Below are positions 8,196 to 18,588 of a stretch of 64,000 nucleotides of DNA, one piece after another. The stretch spans positions 541,547 through 605,546 of the forward strand of contig NZ_JAGGOG010000004.1 in assembly GCF_018614655.1 (NCBI RefSeq), in the 5' to 3' direction. Below the pieces are notes generated by a model. It did no database searches and had not been told where the DNA came from. It saw only the letters and a list, made by a program, of their open reading frames with translations. The translations under genes were made by a program, and so were the position numbers. Numbering within the stretch: position 1 is the first letter of the stretch; the number at the start of each line of letters is the position of its first letter. Origin of the DNA: Pseudomonas fluorescens. GTDB lineage: Bacteria; Pseudomonadota; Gammaproteobacteria; Pseudomonadales; Pseudomonadaceae.

Positions 8196-9080
8196 TTACA
8201 GGTTGCCTTGGTACTCGGCGACCTGTCCTTTAAGCCACGCCAGCAATGATGATATTTGCATTGATCGTTTGCTGTCGGTGGGCCAGACCAGAAAGTATCG
8301 TGATGAATGCTCTGGTTCCACATCAGTCAGTTTGACCAATTCCCCGCGCTCAATCAGCACCTGGGCAATCGAGCGTCGAGTCAGTGCAATCCCGTAGCCC
8401 AGCTTGACGGCCTCAAGCAGTAATGTGGAGTCGGTGAATTCCAGGATGGCTGGCGGGCGTTGGCCGTCGACTCCAGCAGCGCTGAGCCAAACAGGCCAGC
8501 TTTCACTGGCATGCAATAGGGGTTGCTCCAATACCGCCTGTGCGGTGGTTGGCAGCGCACCGCCGTTAAATCCGGGGGTGGCGACTACCAGCAATGAATC
8601 AGCCATCAGGGGCTCGCAATGCACGTCGGGCCATTGGCCGTGGCCGAAGCGGATTGCACAGTCCACCAGTCCCTGCTCAAAACTGACGAAGTCCATGGTG
8701 GACGCCAACTTGAGGTGCAAGTCGGGGTTGGCGCTCATGAAACCTTTGAGTCGAGGCAGTAGCCAAAACAGGCCATAGGATGGCAGGACTGATACGGTCA
8801 GTTGCGCATGCTTGGCCTTCGCCTGAAGCCTCTCGGTGACTCCGGCGATTTCCCCCAGTGCTTGCCGGATTTGATAGGCGTAGACACGGCCTTCATCGGT
8901 CAACACCAATGAGCGCCCGCTGCGCATCACCAGCGCAATATCGAGGTATTCCTCCAAGGAGCGGATCTGGTGGCTGACGGCACTGTGGGTGACATGCAGT
9001 TCCAGCGCAGCCTGGTTTACCTTGCCCAATCGAGCGAGTGCTTCAAAGGCACGTAAGGCGGCGAGGGGAGGGAGCTTCAA
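8196..9080 (-). CDS. LysR-family regulator, GcvA-like
   Basis: The 294-residue protein has the GcvA/AmpR-type N terminus MKLPPLAALRAFEALARLG, a helix-turn-helix through HVTHSAVSHQIRSLEEYLD and a substrate-binding domain. The only start that gives the conserved N terminus is a TTG at 9080. A nearby ATG reads another frame and stops after five codons. It is divergent from the small NTF2-like gene at 9206, with an AT-rich intergenic region, so that gene is the likely target. The effector is unknown. Confidence 0.9.
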   Translation of the reverse strand: MKLPPLAALRAFEALARLGKVNQAALELHVTHSAVSHQIRSLEEYLDIALVMRSGRSLVLTDEGRVYAYQIRQALGEIAGVTERLQAKAKHAQLTVSVLPSYGLFWLLPRLKGFMSANPDLHLKLASTMDFVSFEQGLVDCAIRFGHGQWPDVHCEPLMADSLLVVATPGFNGGALPTTAQAVLEQPLLHASESWPVWLSAAGVDGQRPPAILEFTDSTLLLEAVKLGYGIALTRRSIAQVLIERGELVKLTDVEPEHSSRYFLVWPTDSKRSMQISSLLAWLKGQVAEYQGNL

Positions 9081-9205
9081 TAGGTGAATTCCATTTACAT
9101 AAAAGGCTAATAATAGCCGCTATACCTGAAACCAGCGCGCTGCTGATAATTAATGGCTTGTTATTAATTCAAATAACACACCGTTAAAATCTCAGGGAGC
9201 CCAGT

Positions 9206-9580
9206 ATGGTTATTCATGAAATTCAAACTATGTTGAAAGAATACTTTGAGGTATTGCAAACCCAGGATTTAAATAAATTCGATCAGGTTTTTCATCCTGG
9301 CTCGGTGCTGTATTCCACGCAGGATGGGCAAGTGACCGTTCGCCCTTTTGCTGAGTATCGCGCTATGGTTCAAGGCCGAAAATCGCCCCAGGAAGGCAAG
9401 TTTGCTCGATTGGACGAGGTGTTGATGATTGATGTGATGTCCTCGGAAATGGCCATGGTCAAAGTTCGTCTGCGCCTATTCGATAACATCATGGTGGATT
9501 ATTTGAACCTAATGAAAGTGGACGGTCGTTGGACCGTTTTTGCGAAGCTCTTTCATAAGGTGGGTGTGGTTGTCGATTAA
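9206..9580 (+). CDS. NTF2-like / putative lumazine-binding small protein
   Basis: The 124-residue protein (MVIHEIQTMLKEYFEVL...) has the layout of the nuclear-transport-factor-2-like superfamily: an N-terminal helix with LNKFDQVFHPGSVLYS, central strands, and a C-terminal VDGRWTVFAKLFHK. Members range from ketosteroid isomerase-like enzymes to binding proteins. No catalytic residues can be named with confidence. AGGGAG lies 7 bases upstream of the ATG. Codon use and surroundings are more AT-rich than neighbours, which may reflect transfer together with the divergent LysR gene. Confidence 0.82.
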   Translation: MVIHEIQTMLKEYFEVLQTQDLNKFDQVFHPGSVLYSTQDGQVTVRPFAEYRAMVQGRKSPQEGKFARLDEVLMIDVMSSEMAMVKVRLRLFDNIMVDYLNLMKVDGRWTVFAKLFHKVGVVVD

Positions 9581-9600
9581 CTGGGAAAGTGCCAGATGCA

Positions 9601-9631
9601 AAAACGCCCCGAACTTGTCGGGGCGTTTTTT
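9601..9631. terminator. Bidirectional rho-independent terminator
   Basis: The stem AAAACGCCCCGA, loop ACTTG, stem TCGGGGCGTTTT has T runs on both strands. It ends the NTF2-like gene (plus) and rhlE (minus). Confidence 0.92.
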
Positions 9632-9643
9632 CGGTCTGAAAAC

Positions 9644-11512
9644 TCAGCGGTTGCGGGTCAGCAACGCTGGTTTTTCGCCACGAGGACGGCCTGGCAGTTG
9701 ATCCAGTTGCTCTGGTGTCAGGGTCCGATCGCTTTTCGATTCTTTGTGAATGATCTTCGGCGCAGGGCCGCCGCGCGGGTTTTGCACGGCGGGCTCTGAC
9801 AAGCGTGGTTGATCATCACGGGCCGGGCGACGGTTGCGCGACTCTTCGCGACGGGCTTGACCGTCACGAGGTGCACCGTTGCGTGGGCCGCTGCGCTTGG
9901 CCGGTGGAGTGCCGGTGGTGGCGCCGTTGCTGCTGCGCGGACCGTTCTGGCGACCTTGTGGCTGGCCGGTACGTGGAGCACCTGCGCCCGGTGCCGGAGC
10001 ACCTGGACGACGCCCACGGCCCTGGGCCGGCTTGGCCTGGGGCACGTAGTCAACGCGGTTACCGAAGTTATCCACGTCGTCGTCAAGGAACTCGTCCGGT
10101 GCACGGTCAGCGGCAGCGCGTGGTGGCTGGCTCGGCTGGCGCTGTTCGCGGGCCGGAGTGCCTTCACGTGGCTTTTGTTCACGGGCCGGGCGTTCGCCAC
10201 GGGCGGCGGCAGGTTTGTCCTTGCCACCCTTGTCCTTGCCTTTGTCTTTGCGGCCGCCACCACCGCCGCCGCCGTTCGGGCCATCACCCTTCGGACCGCG
10301 AGGGTTACGTGGGTTACGCACATCCGGACGCTCGCGCACTTCCGGCTTCTCGGCTTCCACGGCGCTGGAATCGAAGCCCATCAGGTCGCCGTCGGCGATT
10401 TTCTGCTTGGTCATGCGTTCGATGCTTTTCAGCAGCTTTTCTTCGTCCGGCGCGACCAGGGAAATGGCCTCGCCCGAACGACCGGCACGGCCAGTACGGC
10501 CGATACGGTGTACGTAGTCTTCGTCGACGTTTGGCAGCTCGAAGTTGACCACGTGCGGCAGTTGGTCGATATCCAGGCCGCGAGCGGCGATATCGGTGGC
10601 AACCAGAATGCGTACGCTACCAGCCTTGAAGTCGGCCAAGGCTTTGGTGCGCGCGTTCTGGCTCTTGTTGCCGTGGATGGCGACGGCGGTGAGGCCGTGC
10701 TTGTCCAGGTACTCGGCCAGGCGGTTGGCGCCATGCTTGGTACGGGTGAAGACCAGGACCTGTTCCCAGGCGCCGGCGGTAATCAGGTGCGCCAACAGCG
10801 AACGCTTGTGGCTGGCCGGCAGGCGGAATACGCGCTGCTCGATGCGCTCGACCGTGGTGTTCGGCGGCGTGACTTCGATGCGCTCGGGGTTGTGCAACAA
10901 CTTGCCCGCCAAAGCGGTGATGTCGTTGGAGAACGTTGCCGAGAACAGCAGGTTCTGGCGCTTGGCCGGCAGGCGGGCGAGCACTTTCTTCACATCATGG
11001 ACAAAGCCCATGTCGAGCATGCGGTCGGCTTCGTCCAGCACGAGGATTTCCACGTGGGACAGGTCGACGCTGCCTTGGCCGCACAGGTCGAGCAAGCGAC
11101 CAGGGCAGGCCACCAGTACGTCGACACCACGGGACATGGCCTGAACCTGTGGGTTCATACCGACGCCGCCGAAGATACAAGCGCTGACGAACTTCAAGTC
11201 GCGGGCATACAGCTTGAAGCTGTCATGCACCTGGGCGGCGAGTTCGCGGGTAGGGGTCAGGACCAGTACGCGCGGTTGGCGCGGGCCGTGACGCTGGGAT
11301 TTGTCCGGATGACCGTTGGGGAACAGCCGTTCCAGGATCGGAAGGGCGAAACCGCCGGTTTTACCAGTACCTGTCTGTGCCGCAACCATCAGGTCGCGAC
11401 CTTGCAACACGGCGGGGATGGCCCGCTGTTGCACCGGAGTAGGCTCGGTATAGCCCGCTGCCTCGATGGCGCGGACTAAAGCCTCGGAGAGACCGAGGGA
11501 AGCAAAGGACAT
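9644..11512 (-). CDS. rhlE: DEAD-box ATP-dependent RNA helicase RhlE
   Basis: This 622-residue helicase has the full core: a Q motif with TPVQQRAIP, motif [23 protein letters not shown] in [17 protein letters not shown] in [24 protein letters not shown] and [15 protein letters not shown]. After about residue 380 comes a long low-complexity tail rich in Gly, Arg, Pro and Lys, likely disordered and RNA-binding. RhlE acts in ribosome maturation and RNA turnover, often at low temperature. The start codon is the ATG at 11512. A 222-base leader without a gene lies upstream, ending at a TATACT-like -10 (complement of about 11719-11724), so the transcript may have a long 5' UTR. Confidence 0.96.
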   Translation of the reverse strand: MSFASLGLSEALVRAIEAAGYTEPTPVQQRAIPAVLQGRDLMVAAQTGTGKTGGFALPILERLFPNGHPDKSQRHGPRQPRVLVLTPTRELAAQVHDSFKLYARDLKFVSACIFGGVGMNPQVQAMSRGVDVLVACPGRLLDLCGQGSVDLSHVEILVLDEADRMLDMGFVHDVKKVLARLPAKRQNLLFSATFSNDITALAGKLLHNPERIEVTPPNTTVERIEQRVFRLPASHKRSLLAHLITAGAWEQVLVFTRTKHGANRLAEYLDKHGLTAVAIHGNKSQNARTKALADFKAGSVRILVATDIAARGLDIDQLPHVVNFELPNVDEDYVHRIGRTGRAGRSGEAISLVAPDEEKLLKSIERMTKQKIADGDLMGFDSSAVEAEKPEVRERPDVRNPRNPRGPKGDGPNGGGGGGGRKDKGKDKGGKDKPAAARGERPAREQKPREGTPAREQRQPSQPPRAAADRAPDEFLDDDVDNFGNRVDYVPQAKPAQGRGRRPGAPAPGAGAPRTGQPQGRQNGPRSSNGATTGTPPAKRSGPRNGAPRDGQARREESRNRRPARDDQPRLSEPAVQNPRGGPAPKIIHKESKSDRTLTPEQLDQLPGRPRGEKPALLTRNR

Positions 11513-11734
11513 GAGTAATCCTGTTTTAGTTAGGGCTTGGCCCAGAGGGATAGTCTTGCCTGGCGCGAATGGCGTTTAGATGAACGCAATCCCGTCCGGT
11601 CCTGCTGGGGCTGGCAGGCACCTCGATGGCTCGCGCGGGGCTGAAAAGCTGCGCAGTAGCGGGTTCGGGTGTCTTTTGCAGACCCAAGCGTCCGGGCGTA
11701 AGCCTGGCGGAAAGGCCGCAGTATAACAGAGCAA

Positions 11735-12538
11735 TCACTGCGCGCTGCTTTCCTGCTGCTCAACGGTGTGTGCAGGCACAGGCTTTGAGGTCGTTTCATC
11801 GCTTGCACCGGCATATTTAGCGCTCAAGGCCGCGTAGGCGGGCTCTTGCTTGAAGCGTTTGAGTTCGGCGCCAAAGCGTTGCACCAACAGGTCCATGCCC
11901 GCGCCACGGCGCACGGCGAGGAATTGCTGCTGGCGGCTGATCACCGTTGGGGCCTGGCTGACCTTGTGTTCCAGCCCAAGCTGTTTGACCAGATGCTGAC
12001 CAACCCGGCGATCAGTAATCAGCAAATCGATGCGCCCGCGCAGCAATTTGCCGAAGTTGGCCTCATGGCTGGGGGCCGGCTCACGGTTGAACAGGGTGGA
12101 GTCGCTGAACGCCGGGCTATAGAGGTAGCCCGGCGACGTGCCGATGGTCAGGCCACGCAAGTCATCAAGCGTCTGGAACGTGTGCGGGCGCGCATTGGCG
12201 TAGAACACCACGAACTCGACCTGGGACAGCGGTTCGCTGGGGTAGAGCAGCATGGCGTCTCGTTCATGACTGTGGAAAATATCCAGCGCGCCGTCGGCCT
12301 GGCCCTGTTCGAGCATGGCCAGGCAACGTTTCCAGGGCAGGAACTGCCATTGCACCTCGATGCCCAGGCGCTCAAAGACGATCACGGTGGTTTCGTAATC
12401 CAGCCCGCGCATGGTGCCGTTTTCTTCGTATACGTAAGGTGCCCAGGGCTCGGTGACAATGCGCAGTTTCTCGCCTTGGGCGGTCAGGCTCAGGCAAGCG
12501 AAAAGAACAGCTGTCAACAACCGGAGAATGACGGGCAT
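11735..12538 (-). CDS. Periplasmic substrate-binding protein, SBP_bac_3 family
   Basis: The 267-residue protein has a signal peptide (MPVILRLLTAVLFACLSLTAQG) and the ligand-binding start LRIVTEPWAPYVYEENG, with the typical two-lobe sequence through DDLRGLTIGTSPGYLYS. The family binds amino acids or acts as a sensor-like orphan. No transporter permease or ATPase is adjacent. The C terminus ends in a polar tail rich in Glu, Gln and Ser. It is similar in type to the orphan binding protein at 39597. The ligand cannot be inferred. Confidence 0.88.
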   Translation of the reverse strand: MPVILRLLTAVLFACLSLTAQGEKLRIVTEPWAPYVYEENGTMRGLDYETTVIVFERLGIEVQWQFLPWKRCLAMLEQGQADGALDIFHSHERDAMLLYPSEPLSQVEFVVFYANARPHTFQTLDDLRGLTIGTSPGYLYSPAFSDSTLFNREPAPSHEANFGKLLRGRIDLLITDRRVGQHLVKQLGLEHKVSQAPTVISRQQQFLAVRRGAGMDLLVQRFGAELKRFKQEPAYAALSAKYAGASDETTSKPVPAHTVEQQESSAQ

Positions 12539-12668
12539 CCCCTGAGGTTACGACTGTCTCAGGCTAAAGAGAAGCTCTGGAACGGGGATCTTCAGGCATC
12601 AATACTGAACTTTTATTGCGCCGCCAGCCCTTGGGTGAATAAGGGCCGGTGGTGCAAGGAAGCAGGTG

Positions 12669-13514
12669 TCAGCGGGGCAGCTTGAGGTTGTTCCACACCG
12701 CCAGGCTCGGTTCGGCCTGGTTCAGGGTGTAGAAGTGCAACCCTGGAGCGCCGCCTTGCAGCAGGCGTTCGCACATTTCGGTGATGACCTGTTCGCCGAA
12801 CGCCTGGATGCTCTTGACGTCATCGCCGTAGGCTTCCAGTTGTTTGCGAACCCAGCGTGGAATTTCCGCGCCGCAGGCGTCAGAGAAGCGCGCCAGCTTG
12901 CTGTAGTTGGTGATAGGCATGATGCCTGGCACGATCGGAATGTTCACACCCATGGCCCGTACACGCTCGACGAAGTAGAAGTAGCTGTCGGCGTTGAAGA
13001 AGTACTGGGTGATCGCACTGTTGGCGCCGGCGTTGGCCTTGCGCACGAAGTTCTGCAGATCGTCTTCGAAGTTGCGCGCCTGGGGGTGCATCTCCGGGTA
13101 AGCGGCCACTTCGATGTGGAAGTGATCGCCGGTCTCTTCACGAATGAAGCTCACCAGGTCATTGGCGTAGCGCAGCTCACCGCTGGCCATGCCCATGCCG
13201 GACGGCAGGTCGCCGCGCAGGGCGACGATGCGCTGGATGCCCGCACTTTTGTACTGGGTCAGCAGGCTGCGCAGGTCAGCCTTGCTGTCGCCCACGCAGG
13301 ACAAATGCGGAGCGGCAGGGACTTTGACTTCGCTTTCCAGCTGCAGCACGGTGTTGATCGTGCGGTCACGGGTCGAACCACCGGCACCGTAGGTGCAGGA
13401 GAAGAAATCAGGGTTGTAGCTGGCCAACTGACGGGCAGTGGCGAGCAGTTTTTCATGCCCAGCATCGGTCTTGGTCGGGAAGAACTCGAAGCTGTAGCGA
13501 CGGTCTTGGGACAT
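12669..13514 (-). CDS. metF: 5,10-methylenetetrahydrofolate reductase
   Basis: The 281-residue flavoprotein begins MSQDRRYSFEFFPTKTDAG and contains FSCTYGAGGSTRD, VALRGDLPSG and the FAD-contact region FVRKANAGANSAITQYFFN. It reduces methylene-THF to methyl-THF for methionine synthesis. The start at 13514 has AAGG 8 bases upstream, and the alternative start two codons earlier is too close. It lies downstream of ahcY on the same strand, separated by a large palindrome, so methionine-cycle genes are adjacent though perhaps separately terminated. Confidence 0.97.
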   Translation of the reverse strand: MSQDRRYSFEFFPTKTDAGHEKLLATARQLASYNPDFFSCTYGAGGSTRDRTINTVLQLESEVKVPAAPHLSCVGDSKADLRSLLTQYKSAGIQRIVALRGDLPSGMGMASGELRYANDLVSFIREETGDHFHIEVAAYPEMHPQARNFEDDLQNFVRKANAGANSAITQYFFNADSYFYFVERVRAMGVNIPIVPGIMPITNYSKLARFSDACGAEIPRWVRKQLEAYGDDVKSIQAFGEQVITEMCERLLQGGAPGLHFYTLNQAEPSLAVWNNLKLPR

Positions 13515-13550
13515 GGTCATACCCTTGGAAACTCAGAAAACTGGAAGGCT

Positions 13551-13644
13551 TGTGTGGGAGCGGGCTTGCTCGCGAATGCGGTGGGTCAGTCAATATTTAC
13601 GGTGACTGACCCACCGCATTCGCGAGCAAGCCCGCTCCCACACA
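13551..13644. repeat. Family-A REP pair: perfect 42-bp inverted repeat
   Basis: The left arm 13551-13592 and right arm 13603-13644 are perfectly complementary with a 10-base loop. The arm includes GTGGGAGCGGGCTTGCTCGC and GAATGCGGTGGGTCAGTCA. It lies between metF and ahcY and could form a very stable hairpin in the transcript. Confidence 0.95.
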
Positions 13645-13645
13645 G

Positions 13646-13670
13646 GCCCACTCCCGCAAGGAGAGTGGGC
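13646..13670. terminator. Stem-loop after ahcY without a clear T run
   Basis: GCCCACTC (13646-13653) pairs with GAGTGGGC (13663-13670) just after the ahcY stop on the minus strand. No T run follows, so it may only stabilise or weakly terminate the transcript together with the adjoining REP pair. Confidence 0.4.
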
Positions 13671-13680
13671 AACAGGCTTA

Positions 13681-15321
<1,641 letters not shown>

Positions 15322-15416
15322 TCACTCATGGGGGCGATAGGTAATGGCTCATAGAGCTTGGGGCTGGCCTCTGCCATGATGTTGCCCATCATTCGGCAAG
15401 ACGCTTTGGAGTGACC

Positions 15417-15821
15417 ATGAACTTCCACACCCGCAAATGGGTAAAACCCGAAGACCTCAATCCCAACGGCACCCTGTTCGGTGGCAGCCTGCTGCGCTGG
15501 ATCGACGAAGAAGCCGCCATTTACGCCATCGTTCAGTTGGGCAACCAGCGGGTGGTGACCAAGTACATCTCCGAAATCAACTTCGTCAGCGCCTCGCGCC
15601 AGGGCGACATCATCGAACTGGGCATTACCGCTACCGAGTTCGGTCGCACCTCGATCACTCTGACCTGCGAAGTGCGCAACAAAATTACCCGCAAAAGTAT
15701 CCTGACCGTGGAAAAAATGGTTTTCGTCAACCTTGGTGAAGACGGTCTGCCGGCACCGCATGGCCGGACCGAGATCAAGTACGTGAAGGATCAGTTCCAG
15801 GAAGACGGCATCAGCGAGTAA
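15417..15821 (+). CDS. Acyl-CoA thioesterase, hotdog fold (YciA-like)
   Basis: The 134-residue protein has the hotdog thioesterase pattern NPNGTLFGGSLLRWIDEEAA near the N terminus, with the catalytic Asp/Glu region, and VTKYISEINFVSASRQGDIIELG. It hydrolyses acyl-CoA esters in the cytoplasm. The ATG at 15417 has GGAG 7 bases upstream, whereas a GTG two codons earlier overlaps that site. It is divergent from ahcY, so the 326-base gap 15091-15416 holds the ahcY promoter, the riboswitch and this gene's promoter. Confidence 0.9.
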   Translation: MNFHTRKWVKPEDLNPNGTLFGGSLLRWIDEEAAIYAIVQLGNQRVVTKYISEINFVSASRQGDIIELGITATEFGRTSITLTCEVRNKITRKSILTVEKMVFVNLGEDGLPAPHGRTEIKYVKDQFQEDGISE

Positions 15822-15863
15822 CGTCCGCCCAGGCGTGACTTGTTTTACAAGAAACTTCCGTAT

Positions 15864-15892
15864 GGATCTTTCTCAGGCGCTCTCAGCACTCA
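15864..15892 (+). promoter_or_regulatory. Possible degenerate hrp box (HrpL/RspL-type)
   Basis: GGATCT, a 16-base spacer and GCACTCA lie 30 bases before the ExoU-like start. The HrpL consensus is GGAACC-N16-CCACNNA, so three positions differ. The correct spacing and position make it worth testing, but it is weak. Confidence 0.3.
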
Positions 15893-15921
15893 GGACTACA
15901 CCCTGTAGAGAGAGTCGACAT

Positions 15922-17901
15922 ATGGAATTGTTAAAACCCCCTGCTCCGCCTATCCAACCTTCATTCCCTCAATTGTTGCCAACCGCCGCCAATGACAGGG
16001 TTGGGAGCGGTCTGGCAGCGGCGGTCGACACGGCCTTGGCGCCCATTGTCACAAGGCGTGGACACACCACGGCTCAACCCCAAGGCACGAAAACGTCCTT
16101 GATAGAGGGTGCTGGCGAACGCAAGCTGGCGCTGAGTCGCTACCAAAATGGCGTTGTGGAAGTGACGTTGTCCCCGCCGCCGCTTAGCCAACTGGTGCTC
16201 AGTGGTGGTGGTGCCAAGGGCGTTGCCTATCCAGGCGTCATTCAGGCGCTTGAAGATAAAAATGTCTTGAAAGATGTCCGGAGCATTTCTGGCTCGTCCG
16301 CGGGTGGTATCTCAGCGGCCTTGCTGGCCAGTGGCATGGGGGCCAAGCCCTTCGACACGCTTTCGGACGGCATCGAGCTACCCAAACTGATGAACAGCAA
16401 GCATGCAATCCCCAGCTGGTTGCAGAATGCGAGTTCGAGTGTTGGCAAGGTGGCCGGCAAGGTCAGCAGTCTGGCAGAGGTCGTGTTTAACGTGCTGCCG
16501 CGTCTTGGCTCCAAGGCTGAACCCCTTGAGGAGTTGGTGCGCAACGAGTCGCGAAAGGCGGTGCTGGCACACATTGCCGATTTCCCCAGGGACCTTCGCA
16601 CATCACAAGTCATGGCGATTGCTGACAAATTAAGTGCGGGTGGAGCGACGACGTTCGGTGATCTGCTGGTGTTGAGTCGATATATACCGGCAATCAAGGC
16701 GCTCAATATCACCGGCACTGGCTTGTTCGATGGCAGGCCGCAGTTGGTCGTGTTCAACGCCAGCACGACGCCAGACATGGACATCGCCCGCGCGGCGCAT
16801 ATTTCGGGGGCACTGCCGGTAGTGTTCAAGGCACCGAAAGAGCAGGGGCATGGGTTTCAGGAGCATGGAGAGAAAACCTTCTTTCAGGATGGCGGGTTGC
16901 TGCTCAATACGCCGGCTGCTGACTTTTACCAGCGCTCGTTTCCCGCCAGTGTGCTGGCCGATACCGAACAATTGATCTTGAAGTTTGAGGATGAAGACCC
17001 AGCGGTGGTGCGTGGCAGTGGTCTCGATGCCTTCAAGGACGGTTTTCTCGGGATCCCGAACACGGCCAATCGTGAGTTGATGTTGTCGAAACTCAACGCG
17101 GTCAAGGATCAGACCGTCATCATTCCGTTGAAGACGGACAAGGGTGACTTCAGCGGATTCCTCAACGGTACGATCAATTTCACCCTGTCGGCCGAGGTCA
17201 AGAACCATCTGCAGGAACTCTCCAGGATTGCAGTGAATACGCACCTGGAGAGGCGCTCCGAGGTGCGGGAGCAGCATCAGTTCGGCTCGATTGAAAGCGC
17301 CGTGCTGGCCATGGACGATTCCATGCTTGCCAGCGTAAAGGACGCACTTGATAAAGACGATGCATCCCGTGAAGTGCTGCGTTTTCGACACGAAGCCCTT
17401 CACGGGCTCGTAGCGCTGGATAAGGCTGTAGCACTGGTCAATACCGGCAACCGCTGGGAAATGACGTCTGAGCTGGCCTCGGCATTGCGTAACCTGGATG
17501 CGCTGGCCAGTCGCCCGGAATACGTCGAGTGGCTGGGCGTTCGGCTTAATGATGCGCACAACCCTGATTTCCAGCAGTTGCTGCAGGTGTCGCCCCCGTA
17601 CCCCTCAAGGGTCCTGTGCCGTGGTATTGCTGAAATGAAGCGGCGCGATGTGGCCGTGATCGCCGATAACTTCACCCGGGAAGTGCTCTATCCCTCGTTG
17701 TTTCGTCCGGGCCAGCCAGACTCCAATGTTGCGCTGCTGCGGCGCGTGGAACATAACCTGGACCGGGCAACAACGCCGGTCCAGATTAACCTGGCCCTCG
17801 ACGACATCGTTGAAAACTACGCGGCACATAATAAACTCTGGGCGCAGCCGGGGCACTCCACGACGATCGAAATGGCCAAGGCCTGGCGCCTGGCGGTTTA
17901 A
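15922..17901 (+). CDS. exoU: ExoU-like patatin phospholipase A2 (type III effector-type cytotoxin)
   Basis: The 659-residue protein aligns, from recollection of P. aeruginosa ExoU (687 residues), over almost its whole length. The catalytic parts are all present: the glycine-rich oxyanion motif LVLSGGGAKG (91-100), the nucleophile in GSSAG (Ser126), and the DGG aspartate (Asp323), spaced as in ExoU Ser142/Asp344. Other shared blocks are AALLASGM, NITGTGLFDGRPQLVVFNAS, AAHISGALP, IPLKTDKGDFSG and the C-terminal RPGQPDSNVALLRR (595-608) in the membrane- and ubiquitin-related region. There is no Sec signal, as expected for type III secretion. ATG 15922 has a GAGAGAG site, and earlier in-frame ATGs give unrelated N termini. 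No SpcU-like chaperone gene follows. Confidence 0.92.
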   Translation: MELLKPPAPPIQPSFPQLLPTAANDRVGSGLAAAVDTALAPIVTRRGHTTAQPQGTKTSLIEGAGERKLALSRYQNGVVEVTLSPPPLSQLVLSGGGAKGVAYPGVIQALEDKNVLKDVRSISGSSAGGISAALLASGMGAKPFDTLSDGIELPKLMNSKHAIPSWLQNASSSVGKVAGKVSSLAEVVFNVLPRLGSKAEPLEELVRNESRKAVLAHIADFPRDLRTSQVMAIADKLSAGGATTFGDLLVLSRYIPAIKALNITGTGLFDGRPQLVVFNASTTPDMDIARAAHISGALPVVFKAPKEQGHGFQEHGEKTFFQDGGLLLNTPAADFYQRSFPASVLADTEQLILKFEDEDPAVVRGSGLDAFKDGFLGIPNTANRELMLSKLNAVKDQTVIIPLKTDKGDFSGFLNGTINFTLSAEVKNHLQELSRIAVNTHLERRSEVREQHQFGSIESAVLAMDDSMLASVKDALDKDDASREVLRFRHEALHGLVALDKAVALVNTGNRWEMTSELASALRNLDALASRPEYVEWLGVRLNDAHNPDFQQLLQVSPPYPSRVLCRGIAEMKRRDVAVIADNFTREVLYPSLFRPGQPDSNVALLRRVEHNLDRATTPVQINLALDDIVENYAAHNKLWAQPGHSTTIEMAKAWRLAV

Positions 17902-18005
17902 ACGCGATATCGACAAGAACCCGCCGCACGGTGGTGATTTCGCGTGGCGTAAAGTCCGCCCGTCCCGACGCGGTCTGCAGCCCTGAAACAGGTAGTTGTT
18001 TTTCG

Positions 18006-18037
18006 GTTAATGGCACTCACTCACGTGTGTCATTAAC
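18006..18037. repeat. Inverted repeat between the ExoU-like gene and the gtr operon
   Basis: GTTAATG (18006-18012) and CATTAAC (18031-18037) flank GCACTCACTCACGTGTGT. It lies in the 276-base gap 17902-18177, whose right part (about 18045-18180) is markedly AT-rich and probably holds the gtr promoter. It could be an operator or a weak terminator. Confidence 0.4.
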
Positions 18038-18177
18038 AAGTAGCTGACAGGGTTGTTACACTTTGGTAATACCTGGGTTATTCGGCGTTTTTTTTACACA
18101 CTTTAATTATTAGCTAGATAGAATCTCTGCCAATGCCGATCAGTCGCATTCGCCAGATAACTAATGTGCTAATAATC

Positions 18178-18588
18178 ATGACGCAATTACCTCCCGATGA
18201 TCGTTCGTCGCGCCTGCCTTATTATTTAATGGTCGGGTTATTGGCAACCAGTGCTCACTATATAACGCTCTTGTTATTGTCCTTTGTGCTACCGATATTA
18301 GTGTCCACGCTGATCGGTGCTTTAGTGGGAACGCTGGTGAGCTATCAAGGCAACAAACGGTGGACGTTTGTGAGAAGTACGGGTTGCCCCGACGCTCATC
18401 AATGGCTGCGTTTCGGCATTACCGCCATGGTTTACAACCTCGGCAATCTGTCCCTGATGGCGCTGTTGCTGGGCTTTTTTCCGCTGCACCTCTGGCTGAT
18501 GCAAATGATCACCACCGTGGCCCTGACGCTGATCACCTTCCGAATCAACCAGCATTGGACCTTCCATCATGAATCTATCAAGACCTGA
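18178..18588 (+). CDS. gtrA: GtrA-like membrane protein (bactoprenol-linked sugar flippase)
   Basis: The 136-residue protein has four transmembrane segments and the GtrA family pattern: YYLMVGLLATSAHYITLLLL at the start, GTLVSYQGNKRWTF in the middle and a C-terminal FRINQHWTFH. GtrA proteins are thought to flip bactoprenol-linked glucose across the inner membrane. The start is uncertain, since an in-frame ATG 45 bases upstream also lacks a clear ribosome binding site. It overlaps the next gene by 20 bases, which shows an operon. Base composition before the gene is AT-rich. Confidence 0.85.
   Translation: MTQLPPDDRSSRLPYYLMVGLLATSAHYITLLLLSFVLPILVSTLIGALVGTLVSYQGNKRWTFVRSTGCPDAHQWLRFGITAMVYNLGNLSLMALLLGFFPLHLWLMQMITTVALTLITFRINQHWTFHHESIKT

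Noticed and set aside
9644..10323. Repetitive Gly/Arg/Pro coding region as a possible separate gene or frameshift
   Set aside because: It is continuous with the RhlE frame and matches the known disordered tail of RhlE helicases.
9809..11479. Long open frame antisense to rhlE
   Set aside because: Composition is shadow-like, and the minus strand has all DEAD-box motifs.
13551..13644. CRISPR-like repeats
   Set aside because: The repeated units are dispersed palindromic REP elements in different intergenic regions, with no regular array of repeats and spacers.
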